DNA of 64,000 bases from NCBI RefSeq assembly GCF_007995155.1, contig NZ_CP042593.1:1902001-1966000 (forward strand). Reading direction: 5' to 3'. Positions 36,248 through 45,701 of this stretch are shown one piece after another. Positions within the stretch are counted from its first letter, which is position 1. Every line of letters starts with the position of its first letter. Position numbers and translations under genes: made by a program. The notes under the pieces were generated by a model, which ran no database searches, was not told where the DNA came from, and was given only the letters and a program-made list of their open reading frames with translations. This DNA is from Cytobacillus dafuensis (lineage in GTDB: Bacteria > Bacillota > Bacilli > Bacillales > Cytobacillaceae).

Positions 36248-36886
36248 AATCTTTCACCTTCTCCTAAAAAATTCATTAAATTGTAATTCAAATTTATTGA
36301 CTTGTATAATAAAAATGCCTATCTAAATATTCCGATTCCATCATATCGAAAAATAGAAGAAAAGAACAGTGTAACATGAGATTCTATTCTAATTATTTAT
36401 GTAAGAAAATATTTTTACAATAATTATTATGGTATTCACTGTACCAATAGTGTTAAATGATTTGATTGTAAAAATTTTTAAATTTCTATTCTTAACATTG
36501 AAAAAAGAAATAATTATTAATTATAGATAGTTTGGATGAACTGATAGTACATTCATAGCTTATATTATGGCAGAAAAACAACAATTCTTTAAGAAAAAAA
36601 ATACTATGACACAAATTATTCATAATTTATTCGAAAAAAATTCACAAAAAGAGGTAAAAGTGTGATTTAATATACAGAGGAAGATTGTTTTTTAAATATT
36701 TTTTGTTAATAGTATTATTACGATTGAAATAGTAGAAAACCACAGGTGTACTATTTTCAATCGGTGTAATATTTATAAAAAGACTCTTCGTTTTTTATTG
36801 CAAATATAGCATAGTTAGCTAGGGTGCTTTATATTGATTTTAGTGTTATTGTCGTATTTGTGATAAGGGATAAAGGAGGAAATAGT
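36248..36886. other. Divergent ctaA/ctaB promoter region, AT-rich
   Basis: About 640 bases without a plausible gene. It is very AT-rich and should hold the promoters of both ctaA and the ctaB-ctaF genes. I see no clear -35/-10 pair, cre site or strong hairpin that I can defend. Confidence 0.5.
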
Positions 36887-37825
36887 ATGTCTAACTCAAG
36901 GGCCTTCATTAATGCTGGGATTAAAAAAAGCGATGAAAGCCTACAAAATGACGTGTCGAGGACAACAGTGTGGAAGGATTTTTTGTCCTTAATTAAGATT
37001 GGGATTGTAAATTCCAATCTAATTACTACGTTCACAGGACTGTGGCTTGCACTTCATTTTACAGGTCAGGGCTTTTTAAATAATTTAGATGTTGTATTTT
37101 ATACTGTGATTGGGTCGTCTTTAGTAATCGCGGGATCATGTTCGCTAAACAATTATATTGATCGTGATATTGATCCATTTATGGAAAGAACTAAGAATAG
37201 ACCAACAGTAACTGGAAAGGTTTCTCCAATTAGAGTAGCGATGTTAAGTGCTTTACTAATAGTAGCAGGTACGATATTTCTTCTGTTAACAACTGTAACT
37301 GCTGCATTAATAGGGTTAATTGGCGTATTTAGTTATATCGTTCTTTATACGATTTGGTCGAAACGGAGATATGTTTCTAATACTATTATTGGTAGTATTT
37401 CTGGAGCAGTTCCACCACTTATTGGGTGGGCAGCAGTAGACGCAAATCTGGATGTAATGGCTTGGGCATTATTTTTAATTATGTTTGCATGGCAACCTCC
37501 ACATTTTTATGCGCTTGCTATGAGAAGGGCTGAGGAATACCGATCTGCAAATATACCAATGCTTCCAGTTGTAAAAGGGTTTAGAAGAACAAAAATTTCA
37601 ATTTATTTGTGGATAGCAGCATTATTCCCTCTCCCATTTTTACTTCCTGAATTAGGAATGACATTTTTAATTCTTGCATCTTTGTTAAATATTGGGTGGG
37701 TTGTAACAGGTATTTATGCTAGAAAATTTAATGATGATATTAAGTGGGCAACTTTAATGTTTGTATACTCTCTACAATATCTGACGATTATGTTTGTAGC
37801 TATGGTAATTATCACACTTATTTAA
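36887..37825 (+). CDS. ctaB: Protoheme IX farnesyltransferase (heme O synthase)
   Basis: UbiA-family membrane prenyltransferase that adds farnesyl to heme B. 312 residues with about nine membrane segments. The first Asp-rich motif [19 protein letters not shown] is near 94-112. AAAGGAGG is 7 bases before ATG 36887; the ORF extension to 36824 lacks support. Substrate flow is CtaB then CtaA, then insertion into CtaD. Confidence 0.95.
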   Translation: MSNSRAFINAGIKKSDESLQNDVSRTTVWKDFLSLIKIGIVNSNLITTFTGLWLALHFTGQGFLNNLDVVFYTVIGSSLVIAGSCSLNNYIDRDIDPFMERTKNRPTVTGKVSPIRVAMLSALLIVAGTIFLLLTTVTAALIGLIGVFSYIVLYTIWSKRRYVSNTIIGSISGAVPPLIGWAAVDANLDVMAWALFLIMFAWQPPHFYALAMRRAEEYRSANIPMLPVVKGFRRTKISIYLWIAALFPLPFLLPELGMTFLILASLLNIGWVVTGIYARKFNDDIKWATLMFVYSLQYLTIMFVAMVIITLI

Positions 37826-37834
37826 ATTTATTAA

Positions 37835-37894
37835 GGGATGGGCAACGATTGTGAAGGAAAGAATAATCAATATTTCAACCCTTGTCCATCCTTA
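37835..37894 (+). terminator. Hairpin between ctaB and ctaC
   Basis: GGATGGGCAA and TTGTCCATCC pair (one G-U) around a 40-base loop. There is no T run, so it could attenuate or mark processing rather than fully terminate. Confidence 0.4.
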
Positions 37895-38063
37895 GATAAA
37901 TAGATAGGTGAATTATATATATATTTAACTGAATGTTTGCACTACATAACGAATTTTGTTAGGAATTTCTTTCTTTTCCTAAATTTTAGAAAGAATTTAT
38001 AAATAATTTTTTCGATCAAACAATGCAAAAAGAAACTATACGAAAGAGGGGTTTGATTAAGCT

Positions 38064-39137
38064 ATGAAAAGGCTTGCAAAATGGCGTCATTTAGTCTTGT
38101 TTTCAATTTTGACGCTCATTCTTTCTGCTTGTGGAAAACCGAATTTATCTACGTTACAGCCTGCTGGCGAAGTAGCACAAGATCAATATGATTTAATGGT
38201 TCTAAGTACTGCAATCATGTTAGGGGTAATTGCAGTAGTAGCAGTGATTTTTATAATTGTTATGGTGAAATTCCGTCGTAAGGATGAAAAAATACCAAAG
38301 CAAGTAGAAGGAAGTCACGCATTAGAAATTATTTGGACCGTAATTCCAATTTTATTAGTACTTGTTCTTGCAGTTCCAACAGTTATGGCAACTTTCAAAT
38401 TTGCTGATGTTTCTGCTATGGATAAGAAGAATGCTGATGGAAAAACAGATGCACTAGTAGTAAACGTACGTGCAAATCTGTATTGGTGGGAATTTGAATA
38501 CCCTAATGAAGAAATCCTAACAAGCCAGACTCTTGTAGTCCCAACAGGTGAAAAAGTATATTTCAACCTTATTGCTTCAGATGTTAAACATTCGTTCTGG
38601 ATTCCAGCAATAGGTGGAAAAATGGACACGAATACAGAAAACGTTAATAAATTTTGGCTAGAATTTGATGAGAAAAAATCAGATGAAGTAAATAATCTGT
38701 TTTATGGGAAATGTGCTGAGCTTTGCGGTCCTTCACATGCCCTGATGGATTTTAAGGTGAAAGCAATTTCTCGAGATGATTTTGATCAGTGGGTAAGTGA
38801 TATGCAAAGTGTTAAAGAACCAAAGAAGGCAACTTCTGATTTAGCTAGTCAAGGTCAAGAAATCTTTAATCAAAGCTGTATCGGATGCCATGCTGTTACT
38901 CCTGCTAACACAACTCCTGAAGCAGCTAGACAAGCACCAAACTTAACGACATTTGGTGAACGTGAAAAGATTGCTGGTGTTTTAGATCATTCTGAACAGG
39001 ATTTAAAGAATTGGTTATCTGATCCTGAGAAGTATAAGCCAGGAAACAAAATGTCTGGAACTTATGGTGAACTTACTCCAGAACAGCTTGATGCCTTAAC
39101 AGAATACTTAATGGGCTTAAAAGTACAAGGGAAATAG
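38064..39137 (+). CDS. ctaC: Cytochrome caa3 oxidase subunit II with fused cytochrome c
   Basis: 357-residue lipoprotein. Lipobox LSAC places the lipid on Cys23; two membrane anchors follow (about 47-68 and 89-110). The CuA domain has His176, Cys217, Cys221, His225 and Met228. A C-terminal cytochrome c domain has the heme motif CIGCH at 272-276, so electrons can enter directly from bound heme c. First structural gene of the ctaCDEF unit. ATG behind GAAAGAGGGG. Confidence 0.97.
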   Translation: MKRLAKWRHLVLFSILTLILSACGKPNLSTLQPAGEVAQDQYDLMVLSTAIMLGVIAVVAVIFIIVMVKFRRKDEKIPKQVEGSHALEIIWTVIPILLVLVLAVPTVMATFKFADVSAMDKKNADGKTDALVVNVRANLYWWEFEYPNEEILTSQTLVVPTGEKVYFNLIASDVKHSFWIPAIGGKMDTNTENVNKFWLEFDEKKSDEVNNLFYGKCAELCGPSHALMDFKVKAISRDDFDQWVSDMQSVKEPKKATSDLASQGQEIFNQSCIGCHAVTPANTTPEAARQAPNLTTFGEREKIAGVLDHSEQDLKNWLSDPEKYKPGNKMSGTYGELTPEQLDALTEYLMGLKVQGK

Positions 39138-39163
39138 TGTAATTGCAAAAGGGAGGTAAAATT

Positions 39164-41038
39164 GTGAGTACCATTGCTCAAAAAAGAGGGTTCGGTGCAG
39201 TTATTTGGGAGTATCTTACAACTGTAGATCATAAGAAAATTGCACACCTTTATCTTTTTGCTGGTGGATTCTTCTTTATCCTTGGTGGGATAGAGGCTAT
39301 GATTATCCGTATTCAGCTTATTAAACCAAATAATGATTTTGTTAGTGCTGGTTTATTCAATGAAATGTTAACCATGCACGGAACAACAATGATTTTCTTG
39401 GCAGCGATGCCACTTTTGCTAGGATTTATGAATGCTGTTATGCCACTCCAAATTGGTGCGCGTGACGTTGCATTCCCTTTCCTAAACTCCTTAGGGTTTT
39501 GGTTATTCTTCTTTGGGGGAGTATTCTTAAACCTTTCATGGTTTTTAGGCGGTGCTCCAGATGCTGGTTGGACTTCATATGCTTCATTATCACTTGCATC
39601 AGAAGGACACGGAATAGATTTTTATGTACTAGGGTTGCAGATTTCAGGTTTTGGTACGCTGATGGGAGGAATTAACTTCCTTGTTACGATCATTAATATG
39701 CGTGCTCCTGGAATGACTTATATGCGGATGCCGTTATTTACATGGACAACATTCGTTGCATCATCTTTAATTCTTTTTGCTTTCCCTCCATTAACTGTAA
39801 GTATCTTCTTAATGATGTTTGACCGTTTGTTCGGTTCTAACTTCTTTGATGCTTCTATGGGTGGAAACACAATAATTTGGGAACACTTTTTCTGGATATT
39901 TGGACATCCAGAGGTATATATTTTGATTTTACCTGCTTTTGGTATTTTCTCTGAGATATTTGCCGTATTCTCAAGAAAAAGACTTTTCGGATATTCTTCA
40001 ATGGTGTTTGCGACCGTATTAATTGGTTTCTTAGGATTCATGGTGTGGGCGCACCATATGTTTACAACAGGATTAGGACCAATTGCTAACGCTATTTTTG
40101 CAGTAGCAACGATGGCAATTGCCGTCCCAACAGGTATTAAAATATTTAACTGGCTATTTACGTTATGGGGCGGAAGTATAAAATTTACAACGCCAATGCT
40201 TTGGGGAGTTGCCTTCATCCCATCATTTCTTATGGGGGGAGTAACAGGGGTTATGCTTGGAGCTGCAGCAGCAGATTACCAATATCATGATACTTATTTC
40301 GTTGTTGCTCACTTCCACTATGTTATTGTAGGTGGAGTTGTATTCTCTTTATTTGCTGCCACACATTACTATTGGCCGAAAATGTTTGGAACAATGTTAA
40401 ATGAATTTTTAGGAAAAATTACATTCGTATTATTTTTCATTGGATTCCATCTGACATTCTTTATTCAGCATTTCCTTGGATTATGGGGAATGCCAAGACG
40501 TATTTTCACATACCTCCCTGGTCAAGGTCTTGATACAGGAAACTTTGTGAGTACGATTGGTGCATTATTCATGGCTGCTGGGGTAATTGTATTATTGATT
40601 AATATTATTATGACAAGCGTGAAAAATGAAAAGGTTGGCAATGATCCTTGGGGTGATGGCCGTACACTTGAATGGGCAATCTCATCACCACCACCGTTTT
40701 ATAACTTTAAACAGTTACCACTTGTTCGTGGACTTGATGCATACTGGATCGAGAAAATGGAAGGTAAAAAAGGCATGGTGCCTGCTGAACCATTAGGTGA
40801 TATTCATATGCCTAATAATTCATTTGTTCCTTTTATGATCTCATTAGGACTCTTTATCGCTGCATTTGGTGTAATGTATCATGGTGATGAAGGAATTACT
40901 TGGGGTATTCCAGTAATAATACTAGGATTGGCTATTACCTTTGGTTCAATGCTTGCTCGTTCTCTAAGAGATGATCATGGCTATCATATTCATAAAGAAG
41001 ATTTAATTGATGATAATGATAAGGGGGTTAAGGCATAA
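39164..41038 (+). CDS. ctaD: Cytochrome caa3 oxidase subunit I
   Basis: Catalytic heme-copper subunit with heme a, heme a3 and CuB; about 14 membrane segments. It has the conserved MLTMHGTTMIFL heme ligand region near 73, WEHFFWIFGHPEVYI with CuB His and cross-linked Tyr near 244-258, the HH pair of CuB near 294, and YFVVAHFHYV with heme ligands near 380-390. GTG 39164 is 7 bases behind GGGAGG and gives 624 residues; the upstream TTG at 39143 has no ribosome binding site. Confidence 0.96.
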   Translation: MSTIAQKRGFGAVIWEYLTTVDHKKIAHLYLFAGGFFFILGGIEAMIIRIQLIKPNNDFVSAGLFNEMLTMHGTTMIFLAAMPLLLGFMNAVMPLQIGARDVAFPFLNSLGFWLFFFGGVFLNLSWFLGGAPDAGWTSYASLSLASEGHGIDFYVLGLQISGFGTLMGGINFLVTIINMRAPGMTYMRMPLFTWTTFVASSLILFAFPPLTVSIFLMMFDRLFGSNFFDASMGGNTIIWEHFFWIFGHPEVYILILPAFGIFSEIFAVFSRKRLFGYSSMVFATVLIGFLGFMVWAHHMFTTGLGPIANAIFAVATMAIAVPTGIKIFNWLFTLWGGSIKFTTPMLWGVAFIPSFLMGGVTGVMLGAAAADYQYHDTYFVVAHFHYVIVGGVVFSLFAATHYYWPKMFGTMLNEFLGKITFVLFFIGFHLTFFIQHFLGLWGMPRRIFTYLPGQGLDTGNFVSTIGALFMAAGVIVLLINIIMTSVKNEKVGNDPWGDGRTLEWAISSPPPFYNFKQLPLVRGLDAYWIEKMEGKKGMVPAEPLGDIHMPNNSFVPFMISLGLFIAAFGVMYHGDEGITWGIPVIILGLAITFGSMLARSLRDDHGYHIHKEDLIDDNDKGVKA

Positions 41039-41667
41039 TGCACGCAGAAGAAAAAATGACATTAGAAAAATGGCCTGCTTCGCCTGAAAAACAAACCCTC
41101 GAGGGTAAAAATAAATTTGTAGGTTTTTGGTTATTCTTAGGAGGAGAGACGGTTCTTTTCGCCTCTCTCTTTGCAACCTATCTTGCTTTAAAGGATTCAG
41201 TTCCTAATAGTGATATGCCACTTGCTAAAGATCTATTTGAGATTCCACTTGTTTTTACGATGACAATGATCCTTTTAACAAGTTCTTTAACGAGTGTATA
41301 TGCTATGTATCATATGAAAAACTTTAATTTTAAGAAAATGCAAATATGGCTTGTGATTACAGTTATGCTTGGATTATCTTTCTTAGGTTTAGAAATTTAC
41401 GAGTTCAATCATTATGTGCATGAATTTGGTCATACATTTAAAAGTAGTGCATTCGGATCTGCATTCTATACATTAGTTGGATTCCACGGGGCTCACGTTG
41501 CTTTTGGTTTAGCTTGGATCCTTGCTTTAGTGATTCGAAACAGTAAACGTGGATTGAACCTTTACAATGCTCCGAAATTTTATGTTGCGAGTCTTTATTG
41601 GCACTTTATTGACGTAGTTTGGGTATTTATCTTTACAGTAGTGTATTTAATGGGAATGGTGGGATAA
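41038..41667 (+). CDS. ctaE: Cytochrome caa3 oxidase subunit III
   Basis: 209-residue membrane protein with five predicted segments and the subunit III signature FVGFWLFLGGETVLFASLFATY near the N-terminus and GFHGAHVAFGL near 150. Its ATG overlaps the ctaD stop by one base, so translation is coupled. Confidence 0.95.
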   Translation: MHAEEKMTLEKWPASPEKQTLEGKNKFVGFWLFLGGETVLFASLFATYLALKDSVPNSDMPLAKDLFEIPLVFTMTMILLTSSLTSVYAMYHMKNFNFKKMQIWLVITVMLGLSFLGLEIYEFNHYVHEFGHTFKSSAFGSAFYTLVGFHGAHVAFGLAWILALVIRNSKRGLNLYNAPKFYVASLYWHFIDVVWVFIFTVVYLMGMVG

Positions 41668-41671
41668 ACTG

Positions 41672-42007
41672 ATGACAAATGAACAATTAAATTCAGGTAA
41701 CCCTCGGGTAGACATTGAATATCGCCGTAAAAAGAATGCTGAAGAGATGAAACATCAAGTTATTTCATTTGCTTTAATGATTTTCTTAACATTAGTTGCA
41801 TTCGTTGCAGTAGCATATGAAGGTTTTTCAGGATGGTTTATTGTTCCGTTTATTTTAATTCTTGCTGTTGTTCAAGTAATTTTTCAGCTTTATTATTTCA
41901 TGCACATGAGCAACGAAGGACACGAAGCACCAAAATTGTTCATGTACTCTGGCATAGTTGTTGGTTTCGTGACAATTCTTTGCTATATGACAATTATTTG
42001 GTGGTAA
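41672..42007 (+). CDS. ctaF: Cytochrome caa3 oxidase subunit IV
   Basis: 111-residue protein with a polar N-terminus and three membrane segments (about 27-47, 51-72 and 86-107). Family features include FQLYYFMHM near 70. ATG is 4 bases after ctaE. Last gene of the ctaC-F unit. Confidence 0.94.
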   Translation: MTNEQLNSGNPRVDIEYRRKKNAEEMKHQVISFALMIFLTLVAFVAVAYEGFSGWFIVPFILILAVVQVIFQLYYFMHMSNEGHEAPKLFMYSGIVVGFVTILCYMTIIWW

Positions 42008-42012
42008 AAAAT

Positions 42013-42048
42013 AGGAAAATCGGCTGTTTAGCCGGTTTTCTTTTTATG
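42013..42048 (+). terminator. Terminator of ctaCDEF
   Basis: GAAAATCGGC and GCCGGTTTTC pair around TGTTTA and are followed by TTTTT. Confidence 0.9.
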
Positions 42049-42099
42049 TAAGCGGAATATTAGCAATATTTAAATTCCTTATCAATACATGGAAAAGTG

Positions 42100-42105
42100 T
42101 ATAAT
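42100..42105 (+). promoter_or_regulatory. Candidate -10 box of ctaG
   Basis: A perfect TATAAT lies 74 bases before ctaG and after the ctaF terminator. No good -35 at standard spacing, so confidence is limited. Confidence 0.4.
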
Positions 42106-42178
42106 AGAATGAATTCAATGCATTTTACAGTATTTTTAATGTAAATTCATTTGGTAATAAAGTAGGGGGGATTATGCA

Positions 42179-43084
42179 ATGGCTATACAAATTTTTGGTT
42201 TTCGAGCATTATGGAGCCCATTATTTTTTATTGTCTTATCATTGATTCTCATAGTTTTTTTTCTGTTAACCGTTAAGTATAGAAAGAAATTTTCAAATAG
42301 TGAACCATTAACGATTAGGCAAGGAATCTATTTTTCCTTAGGGATTATTGTATTATATATTGTGAAGGGTTCACCTATTGACTTAATGGGTCATCTGATG
42401 TTTTATGCACATATGATTCAAATGGCGATTCTTTGCTTAGTTATTCCACAATTTTTTATTTTAGGGATTCCCCCATGGATTTGGCGTTCACTTCTAAAAA
42501 ACAATGCATTTAAAAAGATTTTTTCTTTTCTAACTAAACCAATCATAGCATTGATTCTATTTAATGTGATTTTCTCCATTTATCATATTCCAATAGTTTT
42601 TGACTATGTAAAAACGGACATGTATCTACATGCAGGATATACGAGTTTATTATTTTTAATGTCAATTATTTTTTGGTGGCCTCTCATTAATGAGGTCGAG
42701 GAAAATAAATCTTTTAACGGCTTAAAAAAGGTTGGATATATTTTTGCTGGTGGTGCGCTGTTATTGCCGGCCTGTGGATTAATCATTTTTGCAGATGTTC
42801 CTCTATATGCTACGTACTCAGATCCTGAAGCTTGGTCAAAATCTTTAGAACTTTGTGTTCCAGCAGCTACGCTTTCTGGATTAACCTTAAGTGGACCTGA
42901 AATGTTCAGCTCTCTTTCGGTGGTATACGATCAACAGCTTGGCGGAATTATAATGAAAATCATTCAAGAAGTAGTGTATGGTGTTGCATTAGCCAAAATA
43001 TTCTTTAGCTGGTATCGTAAGGAACAAGAAGAACAGAAGGAAATTGATAAGCAGTATCAAATAAATCCTCAGCCAATTGATTAA
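42179..43084 (+). CDS. ctaG: Cytochrome oxidase assembly factor CtaG (caa3_CtaG family)
   Basis: 301-residue polytopic membrane protein (about seven segments). It carries family features such as LMGHLMFYAHMIQM near 66-79 and SIYHIPIVFDY near 126. In B. subtilis CtaG is needed for active caa3 oxidase and is thought to serve CuB delivery. The gene has its own leader after the ctaF terminator; ATG behind GTAGGGGGG. Confidence 0.93.
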   Translation: MAIQIFGFRALWSPLFFIVLSLILIVFFLLTVKYRKKFSNSEPLTIRQGIYFSLGIIVLYIVKGSPIDLMGHLMFYAHMIQMAILCLVIPQFFILGIPPWIWRSLLKNNAFKKIFSFLTKPIIALILFNVIFSIYHIPIVFDYVKTDMYLHAGYTSLLFLMSIIFWWPLINEVEENKSFNGLKKVGYIFAGGALLLPACGLIIFADVPLYATYSDPEAWSKSLELCVPAATLSGLTLSGPEMFSSLSVVYDQQLGGIIMKIIQEVVYGVALAKIFFSWYRKEQEEQKEIDKQYQINPQPID

Positions 43085-43090
43085 TAGGAA

Positions 43091-43119
43091 CCTCATCCCA
43101 AAAGGATGAGTTTTTTTAT
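43091..43119 (+). terminator. Terminator of ctaG
   Basis: CTCATCC and GGATGAG pair around CAAAA, followed by seven T. Confidence 0.92.
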
Positions 43120-43126
43120 ATAGCTG

Positions 43127-43362
43127 TGTTAAAGCTCAGAGTTGATTATACTATATTGTTGTTGATTGGAGCGAAAGGAGAGATCCTCGAAAATGCATTC
43201 GCATTTCCTTCGCGCGGTGTTTATTCGGGAGAGATTATTCAACGTCCTGCGGGAGAAGCGAGTCAAAGGGAGACCCGGCAAGAGCGATAGCGACGAGGAG
43301 GCTTCCGGACCGCCCGCGATCGCTAAGTGCCTGCAGCGGAAATCAACTGGAAAGTTTAATAT
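43127..43362 (+). repeat. Dispersed repeat family B, copy 2
   Basis: About 236 bp, closely similar to 8162-8400 and in the same orientation, from TGTTAAAGCT to AAGTTTAATA. The inserted middle AAATGCATTCGCATTTCC is shared with copy 1. Both ORFs that overlap it (43129-43410 minus, 43166-43375 plus) are products of this GC-rich repeat. Confidence 0.88.
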
Positions 43363-43586
43363 AGCTATTTTATGACCCCCAAAAATTAGATGTGCTATAT
43401 AAAATATCACATTTTTTATATTTTATTTGAACAATTTAGGAACATTTACAAAAAAAGAGCTTTGTTTATTGCTAAAATTATTGTTCTCTAATAGAATAAA
43501 ATTTGTGCATCATTCTTGTTTATAGCACCTTTATATTGTTCGATAAAATGATGTGTATGAGAATAGATGAAAGAGGGAGTTATTTT

Positions 43587-44054
43587 ATGAATTTTACGTT
43601 GCCAATTTTACCAACAATAAGTACATTTTTTATTGTTTTAAGTGCCATTACAGTTGCAATCGGATGGGGACAGATTCGACAAAGAAAAATAGAAGCTCAT
43701 AAGAAAACAATGATGTTCGCTGCAGTATTTGCTATCATATTCTTTGTTATTTATGCAAGCAGAACTGTTTTTATTGGAAACACATCGTTTGGTGGACCCG
43801 ATGATATTAAAATATTTTATACAATTTTTCTAATCTTTCATATAACTTTAGCAACTACGGGAGCAGTGTTTGGGATTGTAACTCTAATTACAGGCTATAA
43901 AAACAATCTAGCTAAACATAGAAAATTAGGACCAATCACTAGTATTATTTGGTTTTTTACTGCAATTACAGGTGTTTTAGTTTATCTATTGTTATATGTA
44001 TTCTATCAAGGTGGAGAAACAACTTCACTTATTAAAGCAATTTTAGGTTTTTAA
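43587..44054 (+). CDS. ctaM: Heme A insertion / oxidase assembly protein CtaM (DUF420, YozB-like)
   Basis: 155-residue membrane protein with four predicted segments. Histidines lie in membrane regions (for example FHITLATTGAVFG near 95-107). It belongs to the DUF420 family; Staphylococcus aureus CtaM is required for active heme A-containing oxidases. In B. subtilis the homologue YozB is encoded elsewhere, so its presence after ctaG adds a conserved partner to the cluster. GAGGGAG precedes ATG 43587; the ORF extension from 43503 lacks a ribosome binding site. Confidence 0.85.
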   Translation: MNFTLPILPTISTFFIVLSAITVAIGWGQIRQRKIEAHKKTMMFAAVFAIIFFVIYASRTVFIGNTSFGGPDDIKIFYTIFLIFHITLATTGAVFGIVTLITGYKNNLAKHRKLGPITSIIWFFTAITGVLVYLLLYVFYQGGETTSLIKAILGF

Positions 44055-44057
44055 TAA

Positions 44058-44092
44058 AAGGATGCCGTGTTAAAAAGCGGCATTCTTTTTTA
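44058..44092 (+). terminator. Terminator of ctaM
   Basis: AGGATGCCG and CGGCATTCTTTTTT arms around TGTTAAAAAG; ends in a T run directly before repeat family C. Confidence 0.9.
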
Positions 44093-44226
44093 GCTAATAG
44101 GAAAGTTTAAGATTATTAAAGTACTAAAGTAAAGTGTGTTTTTAATTAAATATCTGCTAATAAGATCGCATAAGAAAAACTAAGACATTCGCCAAAAAGG
44201 ACTTGGCGAACGCCAAGTTTTTCTAA
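44093..44226 (+). repeat. Dispersed repeat family C, copy 2
   Basis: About 134 bp, from GCTAATAGGAAAGTTTAAG to AAGTTTTTCTAAT. It has the same central GATCGCATAAGAAAAACTAAG and 3' hairpin (ATTCGCC/GGCGAA core) as the copies at 35091 and 57660. Confidence 0.9.
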
Positions 44227-44234
44227 TACGTAAA

Positions 44235-44286
44235 AAAACAAGCCGAGCCTTTAAAGAATTTCAATTAGGCTTGGCTTGTATTTTAT
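44235..44286. terminator. Hairpin, possible second terminator
   Basis: ACAAGCCGAGCCT and AGGCTTGGCTTGT pair with one G-T across a 17-base loop, followed by ATTTTATA. No gene begins between this and ctaM, so its client is unclear. Confidence 0.6.
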
Positions 44287-44320
44287 AATAAGAAAGTATA
44301 ACTTTTTCGAGTTTGAGAAT

Positions 44321-44442
44321 TGTCTAGCTCCAGCGCCTACCCCCTCGAGGTCATAAGCCAGTCCGCCAAGAAAGTTAAAGAACAACTTTCCCGTCGGCCT
44401 GTCTTATGCTTGTCGGGGCTGAGCAAGGCGCTTACGCTTTTC
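44321..44442 (+). repeat. Dispersed repeat family D, copy 2
   Basis: TGTCTAGCTCCAGCGCCT at the left and AAGGCGCTTACGCTTTTCT at the right, with inner arms CGAGGTCATAAGC and GCTTATGCTTGTCGGGG-like sequence reversed (GTCTTATGCTTGTCGGGG). This is a common structured repeat of Bacillaceae, known to me without a function. It ends five bases before the ylbA stop codon. Confidence 0.85.
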
Positions 44443-44446
44443 TAAT

Positions 44447-44806
44447 TTATTTCGCAAAGTTTTCAATTTCTGAGTTAAGTTCTCCTAGAATTTTTTCACA
44501 TTGGCTTACAAGTGTTTTCGGGAAAACTTCATCCTCACCATATTCAACACCATGAGGGTAATAATATTTTCCTAATACTGGTGTCATTAATTGAATCGTT
44601 GCTTTATGAGTATCTACCTCTCCTTCAGCAGCATAGCCAAATACTCTTAAATAGTAAATGCCTTCTTTCAATTGAAATTTGCGATCATATGTAACTCTTT
44701 CATAATCCCATTGGCCTTCACGAACTAGCCCTTTGGAAAGCATTACTTCATCTAATCGAACTAAATCTGCTTTTTTCTTTTCAATCCCCGTATTTTCAAA
44801 TTTCAT
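44447..44806 (-). CDS. ylbA: YlbA, YugN-family protein
   Basis: 119-residue soluble protein matching B. subtilis YlbA (MKFENTG start, REGQWDYERVTYD, and YYPHGVEYGEDE near 83-94). The YugN-like fold has no known activity. The start ATG is behind TAGGAGGG. Gene order ctaG region, ylbA, ylbB matches B. subtilis. Confidence 0.92.
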   Translation of the reverse strand: MKFENTGIEKKKADLVRLDEVMLSKGLVREGQWDYERVTYDRKFQLKEGIYYLRVFGYAAEGEVDTHKATIQLMTPVLGKYYYPHGVEYGEDEVFPKTLVSQCEKILGELNSEIENFAK

Positions 44807-45052
44807 GTTTGTCCCTCCTAAAAACAGTCCATTATTAACTGTAAACAGTTAAATAATGTGAATTCTTAACAATAGCTATCCAAATCTAATAATAGTTGAA
44901 TTAAGGATAAGATGCAACGGATTCATGAAAGAAAGGCAGCGCGTTATGTGAAATTTATTAAACATTTTGTTTATGAAAAATATTGATTTAAAAAGGATTC
45001 AAGTTTTCAGTGATTTTGGAAACCATAATATAGAGAGTAAAAGGAGGGAATG

Positions 45053-45697
45053 ATGAAAAGGAGAGTCCCATGTATTATTGGTTTCTTACTGTTTTTATCT
45101 ATTGCAAATAGTGCTTCAGCAAAGTCTACATATTTCGTAATTAAAGGAGATACACTTTGGAAAATAGCATTAAATCACAATTTAAATCTTGAAAGTATCA
45201 TTAAAAGTAATCCCCAAGTTAAAAACCCAGATCTAATATTTCCGGGACAAACAATAATAATTCCTAGTAATCAAGTTTCAAGAGAAGAAATAACTCTTAA
45301 TCAGAAAGAACAAAAGCTATTAATGCTAACTAATAGGGAAAGACAGACTTATGGATTAAAGCCATTAATTATTGACCCAACTTTATCCTATCTTGCTAGA
45401 CAGAAATCCATTGATATGCTGAAAAAAGAATATGTTTCGCATAATTCACCAACATATGGGGATTCTACATTAATGTTAAAGGCATTTCAGATTCCATTCA
45501 AGAAAGTAAAAGAAAATATTGGGGCCGGTTATTTATCTGCTGAAGAAATACACCTTTCTTGGATGAATTCTACCGTGAACAAAGCAAATGTATTAGACAA
45601 TATGGCTACTCATATTGGTATTGGCTATGCAGAAGGTGGCATTCACGGCCACTATTGGACCATTCTTATTGTTCAAAGAATTGAAGGAGGAAATTAG
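45053..45697 (+). CDS. Secreted LysM-CAP protein
   Basis: 214-residue secreted protein. A signal peptide (about 1-24, ending SASA) is followed by one LysM peptidoglycan-binding domain (about 27-72, FVIKGDTLWKIA and PDLIFPGQTIIIP). A CAP/SCP domain follows (about 88-205, with LTNRERQTYGLKPL, ARQKSIDM and SHNSPTYG). It should sit in the cell wall or spore cortex; SafA, YkwD and YlbC-like proteins have similar parts. It is not in the B. subtilis ylbA-ylbB interval. The start ATG 45053 has better spacing from AGGAGG than ATG 45050. ylbB starts 4 bases later. Confidence 0.88.
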   Translation: MKRRVPCIIGFLLFLSIANSASAKSTYFVIKGDTLWKIALNHNLNLESIIKSNPQVKNPDLIFPGQTIIIPSNQVSREEITLNQKEQKLLMLTNRERQTYGLKPLIIDPTLSYLARQKSIDMLKKEYVSHNSPTYGDSTLMLKAFQIPFKKVKENIGAGYLSAEEIHLSWMNSTVNKANVLDNMATHIGIGYAEGGIHGHYWTILIVQRIEGGN

Positions 45698-45701
45698 GTA
45701 A

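Noticed and set aside
43129..43410. Overlapping ORFs of 93 and 69 residues on both strands
   Set aside because: Both are inside the second copy of repeat B and share its sequence with non-coding copy 1.
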